Source: Gerris lacustris (taxonomy: Eukaryota > Arthropoda > Insecta > Hemiptera > Gerridae). Taken from it: a stretch of DNA of 64,000 bases. The stretch covers positions 72,383,092-72,447,091 of the forward strand of contig OX578282.1 in NCBI GenBank assembly GCA_951217055.1, in the 5' to 3' direction. The notes under the pieces are model-generated. The model saw only the letters and a list, made by a program, of their open reading frames with translations, was not told the DNA's origin and searched no databases. Every line of letters starts with the position of its first letter. Position 1 is the first letter of the stretch. Position numbers and translations under genes: made by a program. Shown here piece by piece: positions 1-10,722 of this stretch.

Positions 1-28
1 GGCGGATATCCACAGTCAAATAATTAAA

Positions 29-786
29 TTTATCTACTTGCGGCAGCAAAATAAGGCATTATTGAACCGATTTCGGGCAGAGAAATGCAATTTTACTGCC
101 TAGGCGGTAAAAGTCAGGAAAAATTTTACAGCCTAGGCAGTAAAATTTATTTTACTGCCTAGGCTGTAAAATTTTTACTTTTATAATGTTGGCAATGACA
201 GTTTATACTATTATCTCTATCTTATAACATCATATATTATAGTTTAATAAGTAATATTTAATAAATAAACATTTTAATTATAAAATAATTTATTTATATT
301 TGTTAATTCTGTTAAATAAGTTCAATGATTTGTAGATCTTTAATTAAAAAAAATAGTAGTCACTGGCTATACTGTAGCGTCATGTAAACATTGAACGTCC
401 ATATTATTTTTATTATTGAATTCATTCTAGATTAGACTAGCTACTTTTCTTGATTTATCCTAGTTACTTCTTTTCTTTTAAGCAATATAAGATATCTTTA
501 ATAGTTTTAGTAATTTGTTAGTAAAAATATAAATAAATATTTTATATTGCGTGCATTATTCATTCAGAAGTTATGTGTGTTATAAAGGTGTATTTTGTAT
601 TTTGTTGTTATAGATTGAGTTTGCTTATCCACTTATTGTTATTATTCCCAAGTTTCTTATTTGAACATTAATTTTAGTTAATACATATGTTATTATCTTT
701 ATTAATATGACACTTAGTAATTAACTATGTTATATTAATAAAGATAACATTTTGGCAGCTTCATTTTTCTGCCGCAAGTAGATAAA
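29..786. mobile_element. MITE-like element with perfect 18-bp terminal inverted repeats
   Basis: The left end at 29-46 reads TTTATCTACTTGCGGCAG and its exact reverse complement lies at 769-786, giving a 758-bp unit with no coding capacity. The interior is AT-rich, with a cluster of hairpins near the left end (91-174) and a 16-bp inverted repeat at 693-708/732-747 (TTATCTTTATTAATAT). I see no convincing target-site duplication, so the superfamily is unassigned. The perfect ends suggest a non-autonomous DNA transposon. The first seven bases of the TIR recur at the edge of the Crypton-like repeat near 15.67 kb, which may be chance. Confidence 0.6.
91..174. repeat. Cluster of CCTAGG-centred hairpins
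   Basis: Three dyads follow one another. Positions 91-112 form TTTTACTGCC/GGCGGTAAAA around TA with one mismatch. Positions 121-146 and 149-174 are perfect reverse complements of each other (26-nt arms, 2-nt loop), and each arm is itself a near-palindrome centred on GCCTAGGC. The segment could therefore fold as one long hairpin or as three small ones. It lies inside the 29-786 element and probably belongs to it. Function unknown. Confidence 0.7.
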
Positions 787-841
787 ATATTGTATGCAAC
801 AAGGCAGCAAAGGAAACATTTCTGCCTCGTTTATTCATTGC

Positions 842-944
842 CTGCCTCGGCTTCGCCTCGGCAGTCAAATAGGTAAATTACCTGCCTTGGCTTCGCCTCG
901 GCAGTTAATTATCATAGCCTGTCCTCACCTTCGGCTCGGAGGCT
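842..944. repeat. GC-rich hairpin units with TCGGCTTCGCCTC apex
   Basis: Two near-identical hairpins sit 40 bp apart: 842-864 (CTGCC, apex TCGGCTTCGCCTC, GGCAG) and 882-904 (same arms, apex with one change). A third, weaker one spans 916-944 with AGCC/GGCT arms around a related CACCTTCGGCTCG apex. The apex is the reverse complement of the one found at 29,046-29,145 in family L, where the arms differ. The short palindrome AGGTAAATTACCT separates the first two. No coding frame runs through it. See findings. Confidence 0.65.
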
Positions 945-986
945 AATCTAATCACTCGTCAGTAAAATTCCATTTTGCTGCCTAGT

Positions 987-1503
987 TACATAAATAACTA
1001 TTAACTTTTCCATACCGAGCATCAGCCATCGGAGGGAAAAACGTGGTTCTACATGGTACCGACGATTCCCAATATATTTCTTGGTTCTTCAAGCTATATA
1101 CACGAATAGCAGTGATTTCAGAGTTGATCCGAGTCATAGAGTTAGACAAGCTGGTTACCCGTGCTTCGCAACCCACTGTTTTTCACAAAGAGATGATTAT
1201 TAAACGCATTAAAATATTCATTACTTACCTTCTAATACTCCGATTAACTTAAAAACTTCACCATAAAACCTGGAAATCTTATCCACATATTTCCCCGAAA
1301 AATTATTTAAATAATCTATTCCACTCTGAGATTATGACCTACTTCAGTAGTACTTACTTACTAAGTACTTAAAGCAAATATATTTTCCCAAACATCGCTA
1401 ATCTAAAACTGTAGTTTTTTTTTCTTTTGACCGATCGTCACTACCCTAAAATTAGATTTAATTCGTACAATGCTAGCACTAGAGAATCATTTGTACAATA
1501 GAG
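987..1503. other. No recognised feature
   Basis: AT-rich sequence with short open frames of 64-69 codons on both strands. They overlap each other, have no recognisable domain and look like chance. Confidence 0.5.
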
Positions 1504-1552
1504 GTAGTGTCCCGACGGCGACGACTCACCTCGAAATGATTTGTTATTGCTA
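1504..1552 (+). repeat. Dispersed repeat fragment shared with 43,238
   Basis: The stretch TAGTGTCCCGACGGCGACGA and the following CTCACCTCGAAAT recur almost unchanged at 43,238-43,291, followed in both by a TTATTRCT-rich tail. It is GC-richer than its surroundings. No ends are visible, so it is probably a piece of a longer interspersed repeat. Confidence 0.55.
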
Positions 1553-1559
1553 AGCTACA

Positions 1560-2234
1560 AGGTAACCACATTTATTCCAATAATAATACATTTTTGTTTT
1601 GATTTGTCGGTCTTCAAATAGATATAATAAATTATCTAAATAGATATTTAAATTAATTTTAATTTTTTTTTCTAAATATAAAATTAAGGCCGTTGCCACG
1701 GACCTAATGGGCTCGTAGATTATAATTGTACAATTGTACATATATTTCACGACAACAGAATTTGGAAATATTTTTGTTGTTGTTGAGTGGCGTTATTGAT
1801 TCCCCAGTCAAATGCTCCAGCGAACGGATTTAATAAAGAGGGGACGTTGCCTAAAACAGAGAGAGCACGACGGAATCTTGCGCTGTCAATATATAAACAT
1901 TTATACAACTCAAAATGCCTCAAAATTATTCAAAAAACATATTTAGGGGTGAGAGAAGTTGATGGATGCTGCGAGCCGACTCCCAGTCTCAGCGAGTTAT
2001 TATAACTCAACAACCGAGTTTCTCTCCTCCACTAAAGAATCCCAGATTCGTTCCGTTCTCAACTTAAATCGCTTGCATATGGATATTTGTCATTATCAGA
2101 TGCATAAAACAATATCTCATACTATTGGAAAAACTATTGAGGTATGTTTGACAGAAACGAAAACACACATTTTGGCCAACTGTGTGTTTTTATTCAATAG
2201 CGTACTAATAATTTATCATTATCTAAAATTTAAA
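1560..2234. other. No recognised feature
   Basis: AT-rich stretch. Two overlapping open frames (1787-2005 and 1959-2261, 72 and 100 codons) have no recognisable motif, and the second runs into the start of family A, so I treat both as chance. Confidence 0.5.
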
Positions 2235-2988
2235 CTAGGCATCGCGTGGCTCTATCATTGAAGCGAGCGTATTGCAATAAAATACTGAATGTTAAAATTT
2301 GTTAATCATGATGAATGTCATAGTTAAAGATAAGTGGAAGAGGGCAGTGTGGAGTAGAGTGGGGGATCTCGGTACAAAGCTTTACTTCCTAAACAAACCT
2401 AAAGAATCTTAACCACCCGCAATAGCTTTTAAACAATTATTATAAATGTATCACTTCATTACTCAAATACTACTGCTTCTATCAAGTTGAATTTTTACAT
2501 ACTTGTTTCAATTGAACTTTAGAACATGTACATGAAGTTTTATTGAAATCGTTACGTTACAACGTAAGATATCGGTAAAAACGTTGTTTCTCTATTTTAA
2601 ACGTTTAGGTCCACTTTAATAGTTTTAGCGATCTTTATTAATTTATAGCAGTGTCGTTGTTGGTTTTACTAAAAAATGTTATGTAAAAAAAATGTTCGTC
2701 TCATCGAATAGGTGATGATAGAATTTTTTCCCGTCCTGAAATACCATTTTTAAATTTGAAGCTCACGTTTACGCGAGCATTGCGCAAGAACTCTTGGACG
2801 GATCACGCTGTCCAACGAACTTAGCCTGAGTATTAGTTAAAGGAAGATGTATACCAAATTTCAACCAAATCGGTAAACTTTTACTCAAGTTATCGTCGGA
2901 CACGTAAACGTTACACACAGACAGACAGACAGACAGACAAGCTGCATATTTCGTTGAATGTAAGAAGCTCGCTTACGCTCGCTTCAAT
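2235..2988 (+). mobile_element. Family A repeat, copy A1
   Basis: A 754-bp repeat homologous end to end with 55,271-56,002 and, inverted, with 48,029-48,793. It opens CTAGGCATCGCGTGGCTCTA and soon reaches ATTGAAGCGAGCG (2257-2269), whose reverse complement CGCTCGCTTCAAT closes the element (2976-2988), so it has subterminal inverted repeats. The interior holds a conserved core (CGTTTACGCGAGC, then TCAAGTTATCGTCGGACACG) and a short GACA tandem near 2922. The last 24 bp fold as GAAGC/GCTTC. No protein is encoded. Probably a non-autonomous DNA element of unassigned type. Confidence 0.75.
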
Positions 2989-3670
2989 AAGAGAATACGG
3001 GTAAATATGAGAGTAGTTCTATTGATTTGAATAACTTGCGATGTACAGTTAGGGACATCAAGTTATAGAAGTTAATGACGAGTATTATACTAGAGTTTTT
3101 CCCCGTTTAGTTGTGATACTGGTTGGAATTCCATAATGAGGTATATTTGTGAAGGGAGACTAACTGCGGTAAATTGTTTATGGGGTTGGTTTGGCGGAGG
3201 AATTAGAGATGGATGTAGAATGTAATTAGGTAACAGTACAGCTCGGCTACGAGTCCAGTTGGACTAGGTAAACTACACAACAGTACAATGTGGTCTCCTA
3301 ACCTAACATTATCAAACTAGTTGATAGCACATCACCCGCTACTCCAGACCACATACTACCACGTGTAGCCGTGGGCTCTGTAACTCTGAAACCTTCCTCT
3401 TCATGCCATTATATCAACATTTGTTTCGAAGAAGCACTGTGCTCCCTTGTTAACGTGAATCCATTTGTTGTAAAATTACAACACAGTTAATATTTTGTGC
3501 GTCATATACTACACAACTCAAAAATGTCGTTGATATAAGGTTAAGTGTTTAATGTTTATTCTTATTCTTAATATGGTGCTATTTACAATGCTTTTACGGA
3601 GATATATTGAGCAGGAATGTATGTTGATTGTGTCAGTGAACCTAGGTTTGATGATATGTATATTGTTTTT
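2989..3670. other. No recognised feature
   Basis: Single-copy-looking sequence within this window, moderately AT-rich, without a long open frame or inverted repeat that I can see. Confidence 0.5.
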
Positions 3671-4663
3671 AGGGTTTTAAAACCAAAAAAAAGAAACCCT
3701 TATAGTTTCGTTCCTGTGTCTGTCTGTCACTCTGTACGGTTCCAATAACTTTTGAACCAAAAAAGATAAAAACGTGAAACTTTCCAGTACAAAAGATCGT
3801 TTTGACGCGCACACAGGAAAAATATAGCGAACTCAATATTATCAGCTGTTCAAATTCAAAATGGCGGATAATTCACGTCGCGAAAAAAAATATTTTTTTA
3901 AAATTTTGAGTGGGGTATCAAATGAAACGTATTGAAGAGTAGAATAGAAATATATATACCACTAAGGGATAGTGTTTAATTTTCAGCGCCATTTTGTCAA
4001 AAAACATCGAAATTTTGCGTGTCCCCCCCCCCCCTAAAATCGTATTTCCGCTGTTACTAAAAATATAGAAAAATATGCAAAATGTGTGGTATGCTGGGCC
4101 ATAGAAAAAATAAGATTAGCAATTTGATCTGATTTACTGGAAATCCAAGATGGCGGATAATTCATGTCACTCGAAAAAAAATATTTTTTTATAATTTTGA
4201 GTGGGGTATCAAATGAAAGGTACTGATGAGTAGAATAGAAATATATATATACCACTTAGGGATAGTGCTTAATTTTCGGCGCCATTTTGTTAAAAAACAT
4301 CGAAATTTTGCGTATCCCCCCCCCCTAAAATCGTATTTCCGCTGTTACTAAAAATATAGAAAAATATGCAAAATGTGCGGTCTGCTGGGCCATAGAAAAA
4401 ATAAGATTATCAATTTGATCTGATTTACTGGAAATCCAAGATGGCGGATAATTCATGTTAAATTTTTTTATTTTTTTTAATTTTGAGTGGGGTATCAAAT
4501 GAAAGGTATTGAAGAGTAGATTTCAAAAATTTATAACACTTGATGTTAACATTTAATTTTGCACGCCATTTTGTCAAAAAAAAAATCAAAACTTTTCTCC
4601 CCTCCCCCCTTACTAATTTTGTGTTCACAATACCAACGAAACCCTTTTTACGTGAGATTCACG
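3671..4663 (-). mobile_element. Family C repeat, copy C1
   Basis: Homologous to C2 (21,741-23,059) and C3 (40,235-40,957), both in the opposite orientation. The low-coordinate end carries AGGGTTTT...GAAACCCTTATAG, here missing the CGTTGGT bases seen in C2 and C3. The high-coordinate end reads ACCAACGAAACCCTTTTTA then CGTGAGATTCACG, a small hairpin. Between them are a CTGTCTGTC run and three tandem internal units of about 290 bp, marked by ATGGCGGATAATTCA at 3861, 4150 and 4441. Units contain poly-C tracts. Non-coding and apparently non-autonomous. Confidence 0.8.
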
Positions 4664-4664
4664 C

Positions 4665-5831
4665 CTTACCAATTTATTTTGTTTTTAGTTTGTTCGCATT
4701 ATCTTCATAATTGTGATAGTTGCAATGTTATAGTATAACACAGTTATATAGTTACTTCTTGCTTTCTTTTCATACCATTCTTTGAGTATTCTTGTATAAG
4801 TACTTATTTAACAAGTTATTTATTAGTTTTAGACATCTCCAGTCAAGTTCTTACACCATTTAAAAAAGAACAAATCACTGAAACTAAGAGCAGAAAGGTT
4901 TTCCATCGAAGATAAGTTGTTCTACGTTAATGAAAAGCGTTTCCACCAAAACTACTCGAGGTTGAAAATCTAGCGAAGGAACAATCCTTCACTTCTAACT
5001 CGGCGTTCTACTCGTCCACCTGCAAATTACTTTATAACTGAGTTAATCGACAGAGAACCAAGACGTTTTTCCTCTGGAAAATCGCAGAGAAAAATCGACA
5101 AAGACATCCCTTTGTTGAAAACAAAACCGATAACTCATTTCAAGCTTTTCCACGGCGACAACACTAACTAACCACACGTAATTAACTCTCAACAGTGTCC
5201 CTGCAAGAACCACCGTCTCAAAATACAACCCCAGGTCTCACTCGCAGCAAATATATTTCTCTCCGCTCTGAGAGGCAGTAAAATCTAATTATACCGGGTG
5301 GGGGCAGCTTGTTGAGGAAACCATCAGGCCCTCGTACCTTGGGGAAACCCACCGGCAATTTCCATATTACACACACGCCAGCAAAATAACGTCCACTTGC
5401 ACTTAAAAAGTTGATTTAGCCTCCCACTTGACTCCATCACGTTAAAACCTCGCACATATTAACACACTTAATATACGTCAAGTTTTTAATCTCGAGTCAT
5501 TTAAAACTTGCGAGCCCGGGGCAGGTTCTATTAAACTTGCTATGATAATAAACATGTGACAGGACATCAGTGTGTCGCAGCTTCAAACCTCGTTACGCTA
5601 AGTCTGTCTTTTATCTTTCACATTATGTTTATTAAACAAAAAAGATGAAAATACTCTGCGTCCCCGGGGAAGGAACAAGGATGCCCGGGTTTCCAGCCTA
5701 CTGCTATCCTCATCGTCAGGATTGACGGATAAATCCTAAACTATTCCTAAATATCTAGCGGACTGGAATTTGATCTCTCTTTTTCAAGTTGTTTGTCATG
5801 TAGTTGGATATTGTAAAAAAAATATTATATT
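4665..5831. other. No recognised feature
   Basis: About 1.2 kb with mixed composition and no long open frame. A minus-strand frame at 5043-5228 (61 codons) has no recognisable motif. No tandem or inverted repeat stands out. Confidence 0.5.
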
Positions 5832-7631
5832 GCTTCCGAGCTTATCGAAGGTAACGGAAGCATTGTGTTCACTTTTGAGAACGAAAAACTTTTATGTCTC
5901 AGATTTTAAACATTCCTAGACAGAAATCCGTTCCAGACTGTCTGTCTGTCTGTCGGTCTGTGTGTCCACGAATTATGAAACGTGTGACGATAACTTGAGT
6001 AAATGTCGACCAATTTTGATGAAATTTGGTAGACATGTTCATTTTACCAATGCTCAGGACGAGTTTGTTGGACAACAAAATAAAAATTGAAATTTGCCAT
6101 TTTAGGTCAGGAAAAAATCAAACTTCATCTATTCAATGAGACAAACATTTTTTTTTAAATACAATTTCTTTAGTAAAACCAACAGCGACACCGCTATGAA
6201 GTGTTAAAGATCGCTAAAAACTATTAATATAGTTTTTACAAAATAAACAATATAACAATAAAGTAATATAACAATAATGTTAATGTTAATATAACAATAA
6301 GCTACAAGATAGGATGCGAGGAAGCTATGTGCCACACTAATTGGTAATCTATTTAAAAATAAAAAACACTTTTATAAAACATTCACTAAAAAAGAAAAAT
6401 GATTGGTTAAAAAGCCACTTCAGTACTACGAATTTTTAAAAATGTACTACGAAGTATCACAGTACACGCGTGTCACTAAACATAAAAGCCTGGGCCCCTA
6501 TCGACAAAATTACAAAACTCAATTATATCGGGCCAATAACGGGCTAATTTTTACCTACCAACCAAATTTCATTAAAACCAGGCGAGTATTTTATAATTTT
6601 CTTTACTAATACTTAAGCATTTTACTTTAATAATAATTTATATAATCAAAAACTATATACTATGTATACGTATGTATTTACCTTTCTAGGGTGTTTATTT
6701 CTATATTCTAGAGTTCCCCACTAATTAATAATTAAAAGGGAAGATACAAGTGAAATGATATTTTATCTGCTTGATATCTCAGTACATGTGAATAAGTGAC
6801 AAAATTTTGTTAAAAAAAATAAATATTTATAAAAAAATGTTTCCGTCACCTTGAGTAAGTTAGGGAGGGAAAATTTCCTTGTTTGAGTTAGTATGTTGCT
6901 TGGTTCTAAGATGGTGCAAAGAATGAGAAAGTATTGAGGTGGTTGATGAGAAAGTCACCGATCTCCCGTCCTACAATAACCTGATGTCAACATCGGCATG
7001 TATAAACAAACGACACATTTATATTTACAACGTAGCGGATTAAAATAAAATAGACTGCCAATTAGTGTGGCACATAGCTTCCTCGCATCCTATCATGTAC
7101 TTTATTGTTATATTAACATTAACATTATTGTTATATTACTTTATTGTTATATTGTTTATTTTGTAAAAACTATTAATAGTTTTAGCGATCTTTAACACTT
7201 CATAGCGGTGTCGCTGTTGGTTTTACTGAAAAAGTAGTATTTGAAAAAAATGTTTGTCACATTGAATAGATGATTTTGGTTTTTTTCCCGACCTTAAATT
7301 CCAAATTTAAACTTGAAGTTCACGTTTACGCGAGCGTTGCGCGTGAACGCTTGGACGGATAATGCTGTCCAACGAACTCGTCCTGAGCATTGGTAAAATG
7401 AACATGTCTACCAAATTTCATCAAAATCGGTCAACATTTATTTAAGTTATCGTCACACGTTTCATAATTCACGGACACACAGACCGACAGACAGACAGAC
7501 ACGAGACCAAAAATGTTCCCTGATGTCCGAAACGGATTTCTGTCTTGGAAGTTTTAAAATCGGAGACATAAAAGTTTTTTGATCTCAAAAGTGAACACAA
7601 TGCTTCCGTTACCTTCGGTAAGCTCGGAAGC
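5832..7631. mobile_element. 1.8-kb foldback element (family B) with ~500-bp inverted arms
   Basis: The two ends are long, imperfect reverse complements: roughly 5832-6345 against 7055-7631. Each tip is a hairpin with GCTTCCG/CGGAAGC arms. Walking inward, both arms hold a CTGTCTGTC run, a GATGAAATTTGGTAGACATG motif, GGTTTTACT next to a GCGACACCGCTAT segment, and a GTGGCACATAGCTTCCTCGC block at the inner edge. The right arm has an extra ~60 bp (CGTTTACGCGAGCGTTGCGC region, shared with family A) deleted from the left arm. The ~700-bp centre has only a 68-codon frame of unknown nature. No target duplication is visible. Either a foldback transposon or two head-to-head copies. Confidence 0.75.
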
Positions 7632-7708
7632 AAAAACAAAACAGTTATTTGCCTCGTTAAACAAAAGTACAATATTCATAGTCCGATAGACGTCGAAAAA
7701 TTCAAACG

Positions 7709-8064
7709 TTAAGGCTCTACCGCTCTTTGAGGTTGGAAAAATCATTAAATTGAAAATTGTATTGGTTCTAAGCAAGATATCAAAATTCTAATCACAGGCT
7801 TCATTCCTAATTTTAATTCTGCACAATTTGAGCCCTATTTCAACTTCCTATGATAAATAGTACAGGGGCCATTTCAATACAACGATAAAACTCGTATTAA
7901 AATGGCGCCCGTACTATTTATCATAGGAAGTTGAAATAGGGCTCAAATTGTGCAGAATTAAAATTAGGAATGAAGCCTGTGATTAGATTTTGATATCTTG
8001 CTTAGAAGCAGTATAATTTTAATTTTACTGCATTTCCTAACCTCAAAGGGAGGTAGAGCCTTAA
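7709..8064. mobile_element. 356-bp foldback MITE flanked by TTAA
   Basis: TTAA at 7709-7712 and 8061-8064 bounds an almost complete palindrome: GGCTCTACC at the left, GGTAGAGCC at the right, and arms of about 170 bp (7709-7879 and 7895-8064) meeting in a loop of about 15 nt. The innermost ~90 bp of each arm pair nearly perfectly; outer parts have diverged by small changes. TTAA duplications are the hallmark of piggyBac-type insertion, but the terminal bases do not match the usual CCC start, so the superfamily is inferred only from the site. Non-coding. Confidence 0.8.
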
Positions 8065-9173
8065 GTGATGCTTACAAAAATATAAATGTCAAGCGTGAGG
8101 CTGTGCGAGCGATGCGCACAAACCATGAATAAACCTGCGTCAAGATTGCAATGCATTAAGATAGTTTAAGAAACTACAGATTTGAAAGCCGACTTTTAAC
8201 AACTAACCTGAACCTGTTGTTTATCTTATAAACATGTTAAGAGATTATGACATTCTTAATAATTGAAGCGTTCTTTGAAATAAATATTTAATAACTCCTC
8301 AGACCCGAGTCACATCTTTTATTTTTTTTAATAAAAAGTAAGATGATGAAGTGAAAGATAAAAGTAAATCTTAGAAAGGAATTCAAGAGTTAACAATATT
8401 CTAAAAATGTGACAATTAACATTCTAAAAGTAACCAGACAAAAATTACAAACATTTTTTCTATTATTTTGGAGACATTAAAAGACAGAGAGAGCTAAGGG
8501 TTGGATTCCTAAAAATAGGGGTCATAATGTTTTGTCTGAGCCTTGAGGTTGTCTAGGTACGGAGTGAAGGTCTAGGTACGGAGTGAAGGACTAAGGCCCT
8601 AGTAAGTAATCCACAGCCTAAATCCTCCCTTATTTTATTTTTTTTTAGGGATTTGTTGGGTGAAAGGAATTCTGAGAAAGGGTCTAATATAGGCCTTTAT
8701 ATTATTTGACCGGGGGATCTCAAGACATCTTTAGGGCCTTATAAAACTTTTATACTTGGTCCGCTCACACGACCTGTCATGCACAACTTCAGCCAATTCT
8801 TATTGAATTATTGAACCTACGTTCACCATACTTGCAGCTAGACAATTGTGTAACATATACCACACACAGACATTATATATATGAAGGATAAGGGCTGAGA
8901 AATGATTCGTGAGAGTGGTCACGTACTACTCCAACAGTTTTTGTACTCTTTAAAAAAGGTTAAAAAAAAAATACTGAAGCTATTAATCTTAGTTCACAAA
9001 AAAAACTGCACCTCAGCTAATATCAGTCTTCACTAAGAATTATTAGCTCAATACATAAACCAAGTATCAAAATTTATAATTGATGTTATATAACGGGGTG
9101 TAAGTAACAAAGTTAAATGTATATACGAATTATTGTGATTTTATCATAATGAAACATAACATTTAATATGTGA
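8065..9173. other. No gene; small tandem duplication and a short dispersed repeat
   Basis: A 19-bp unit GTCTAGGTACGGAGTGAAG is duplicated head to tail at 8551-8588. The segment GGATTCCTAAAAATAG with CGTCATAATGTTTT near 8505-8532 recurs at 10,203-10,234. Otherwise AT-rich with no long open frame. Confidence 0.6.
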
Positions 9174-9469
9174 TGAGTTAGTTCCACAAAATCTCAGTGA
9201 AAATAATTACGTCAAAACATCTAAGGTACATTTTTACTGAAGTACCCACCTAATCTCTTTGTCTAGTAGTTATTTAGACAAAGGAAAATATACATAGAAT
9301 TAAATATTACTTAGTCTAAAATAGTGTTAATACAAATGGATATTTAGTCAAATGTACCATTGAACAAAGGAATATCACTTTTTTGTATATAAATGTGATA
9401 ATATCCCTTATTTTAATTAACTATTAAGACAAAGGAATATTAAATATGCTAAGAAAACTGTGGAACTCA
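9174..9469. mobile_element. Candidate MITE containing family N motif
   Basis: TGAGTTAGTTCCACA at 9174-9188 is mirrored by TGTGGAACTCA at 9459-9469. The interior has repeated GACAAAGGAATAT motifs, and 9330-9385 matches the reverse complement of segments at 43,893-43,925 and 53,105-53,180 (TTAGTCCAATGTACTTTAGG then ACAAAGGAATAT). The ends are short and imperfect and I see no clear target duplication, so the boundaries are tentative. Confidence 0.4.
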
Positions 9470-9491
9470 TTGTCCAATACAGAGTTCTGTA

Positions 9492-9759
9492 CAGTGGCGT
9501 AGATACGGGGGGATATGGGGGATATATCCCCCCCCCCCCTTGAGATGAAGAAAATATATATATTATGTGTGTCTATTATAAATTATAATAAATAGATGGA
9601 ACTAAGTTAAAATCTGCTTAAAATGCTGTTTTTGAACGTTTATTTTTCAAAATTTTTCCGGGGGAGGACCCCCGAACACCCCTCTTATAGGGGTGGGGGT
9701 AGAGAGAGGGTAGGTTGTAGTTCCGGGACCTCAATTTCTAGAAATGGAGCACTATACAT

Positions 9760-9855
<96 letters not shown>

Positions 9856-9931
9856 GCAATATACACACTATATATATATGATTAGTGTCAGCATATCCCC
9901 CCCTCAAAGATTTTTTCTATCTACGCCACTG
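9492..9931. mobile_element. hAT-1: non-autonomous hAT with 8-bp TSD GTTCTGTA
   Basis: The left end is CAGTGGCGTAGATA (9492-9505) and the right end its reverse complement TATCTACGCCACTG (9918-9931). The flanking octamer GTTCTGTA is present exactly on both sides (9484-9491 and 9932-9939), as expected for hAT insertion. Next to each TIR is a C- or G-rich run. The 440-bp body has no transposase and holds a long (TA)n tract, so this is a MITE. Its TIR is close to that of hAT-2 one kilobase away, suggesting the same mobilising transposase. Confidence 0.93.
9769..9850. repeat. (TA)n microsatellite
   Basis: About 41 uninterrupted TA dinucleotides preceded by a few CA repeats, inside hAT-1. Confidence 0.97.
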
Positions 9932-9939
9932 GTTCTGTA

Positions 9940-10505
9940 TAAGACAGTCTTACACGTGATAAGACTCGATTTTAAAATAGCGTAATCAAACCCAGGATGC
10001 GCCAGGAGTCTTAATGTCTTAGAAGGACAAACACACAAACGTTTTAGACTTTGGTAAGGCAGACTATCGTTTAGAACCAAGGGGGAATGCAAAAGTAAAA
10101 AAAGTGTCAGTTAATAGATGTCCCATAAATATAAAGATATCTTGTAAACGGTTCTTTCACTTGGAAGATTAAATAGACGAATGGATTTATAATGAAACTA
10201 ATGGATTCCTAAAAATAGCGTCATAATGTTTTAAACAGGTATAGTGGGAGAATAATAACCAGAGACCTTCAAAATGTAGCATTTATTTTTAGGAAATGTG
10301 ACACTAAAAAGTGTGGCAATATGGCACTTATTTTGGCCAAATTTGGCATTTATTTTAGCTTATGTGGCATTTATATTTTGCAACTTTCCACCTCCCCCCC
10401 CTCCCTTTCCGTCGTAATTGGGATTCATATTAATTAACTACTTTATTACAATGTAGACATACTTCAGTTAAAAACAGTAGGACCATATTGATCATTTAAG
10501 GTATA
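9940..10505. other. No gene; TGGCATTTATTTT iterations
   Basis: Near 10,278-10,380 the phrase TGGCATTTATTTT and variants recur about four times, and 10,203-10,234 matches 8505-8532. No open frame of note. Confidence 0.5.
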
Positions 10506-10513
10506 TAGAAGCT

Positions 10514-10714
10514 TAGTGGCGTATCCAGGGTTTCATTTTGGAAGGCTTTATTTCCGGTATTTTAGGTACTTCAGAAGCAGTATACTACCTAAAAGCTTCT
10601 TAATACACGCACTATTATATTATGTGTACGTTTTCTGACGATCAAAGAGGAGTAAGATTTCACAACATTTTGGGGGGGCTGCAGCCCTATCCTCCCCCCT
10701 TGGCTACGCCACTG
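10514..10714. mobile_element. hAT-2: 201-bp hAT MITE with 8-bp TSD TAGAAGCT
   Basis: The left end TAGTGGCGTATCCAGGG and the right end TTGGCTACGCCACTG are imperfect reverse complements. TAGAAGCT stands exactly on both sides (10,506-10,513 and 10,715-10,722). The first base of the left TIR is T rather than the canonical C, a likely point change. No coding capacity. Confidence 0.92.
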
Positions 10715-10722
10715 TAGAAGCT

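Noticed and set aside
1787..2261. 72- and 100-codon frames before family A
   Set aside because: Overlapping frames without motifs; the longer enters the repeat.
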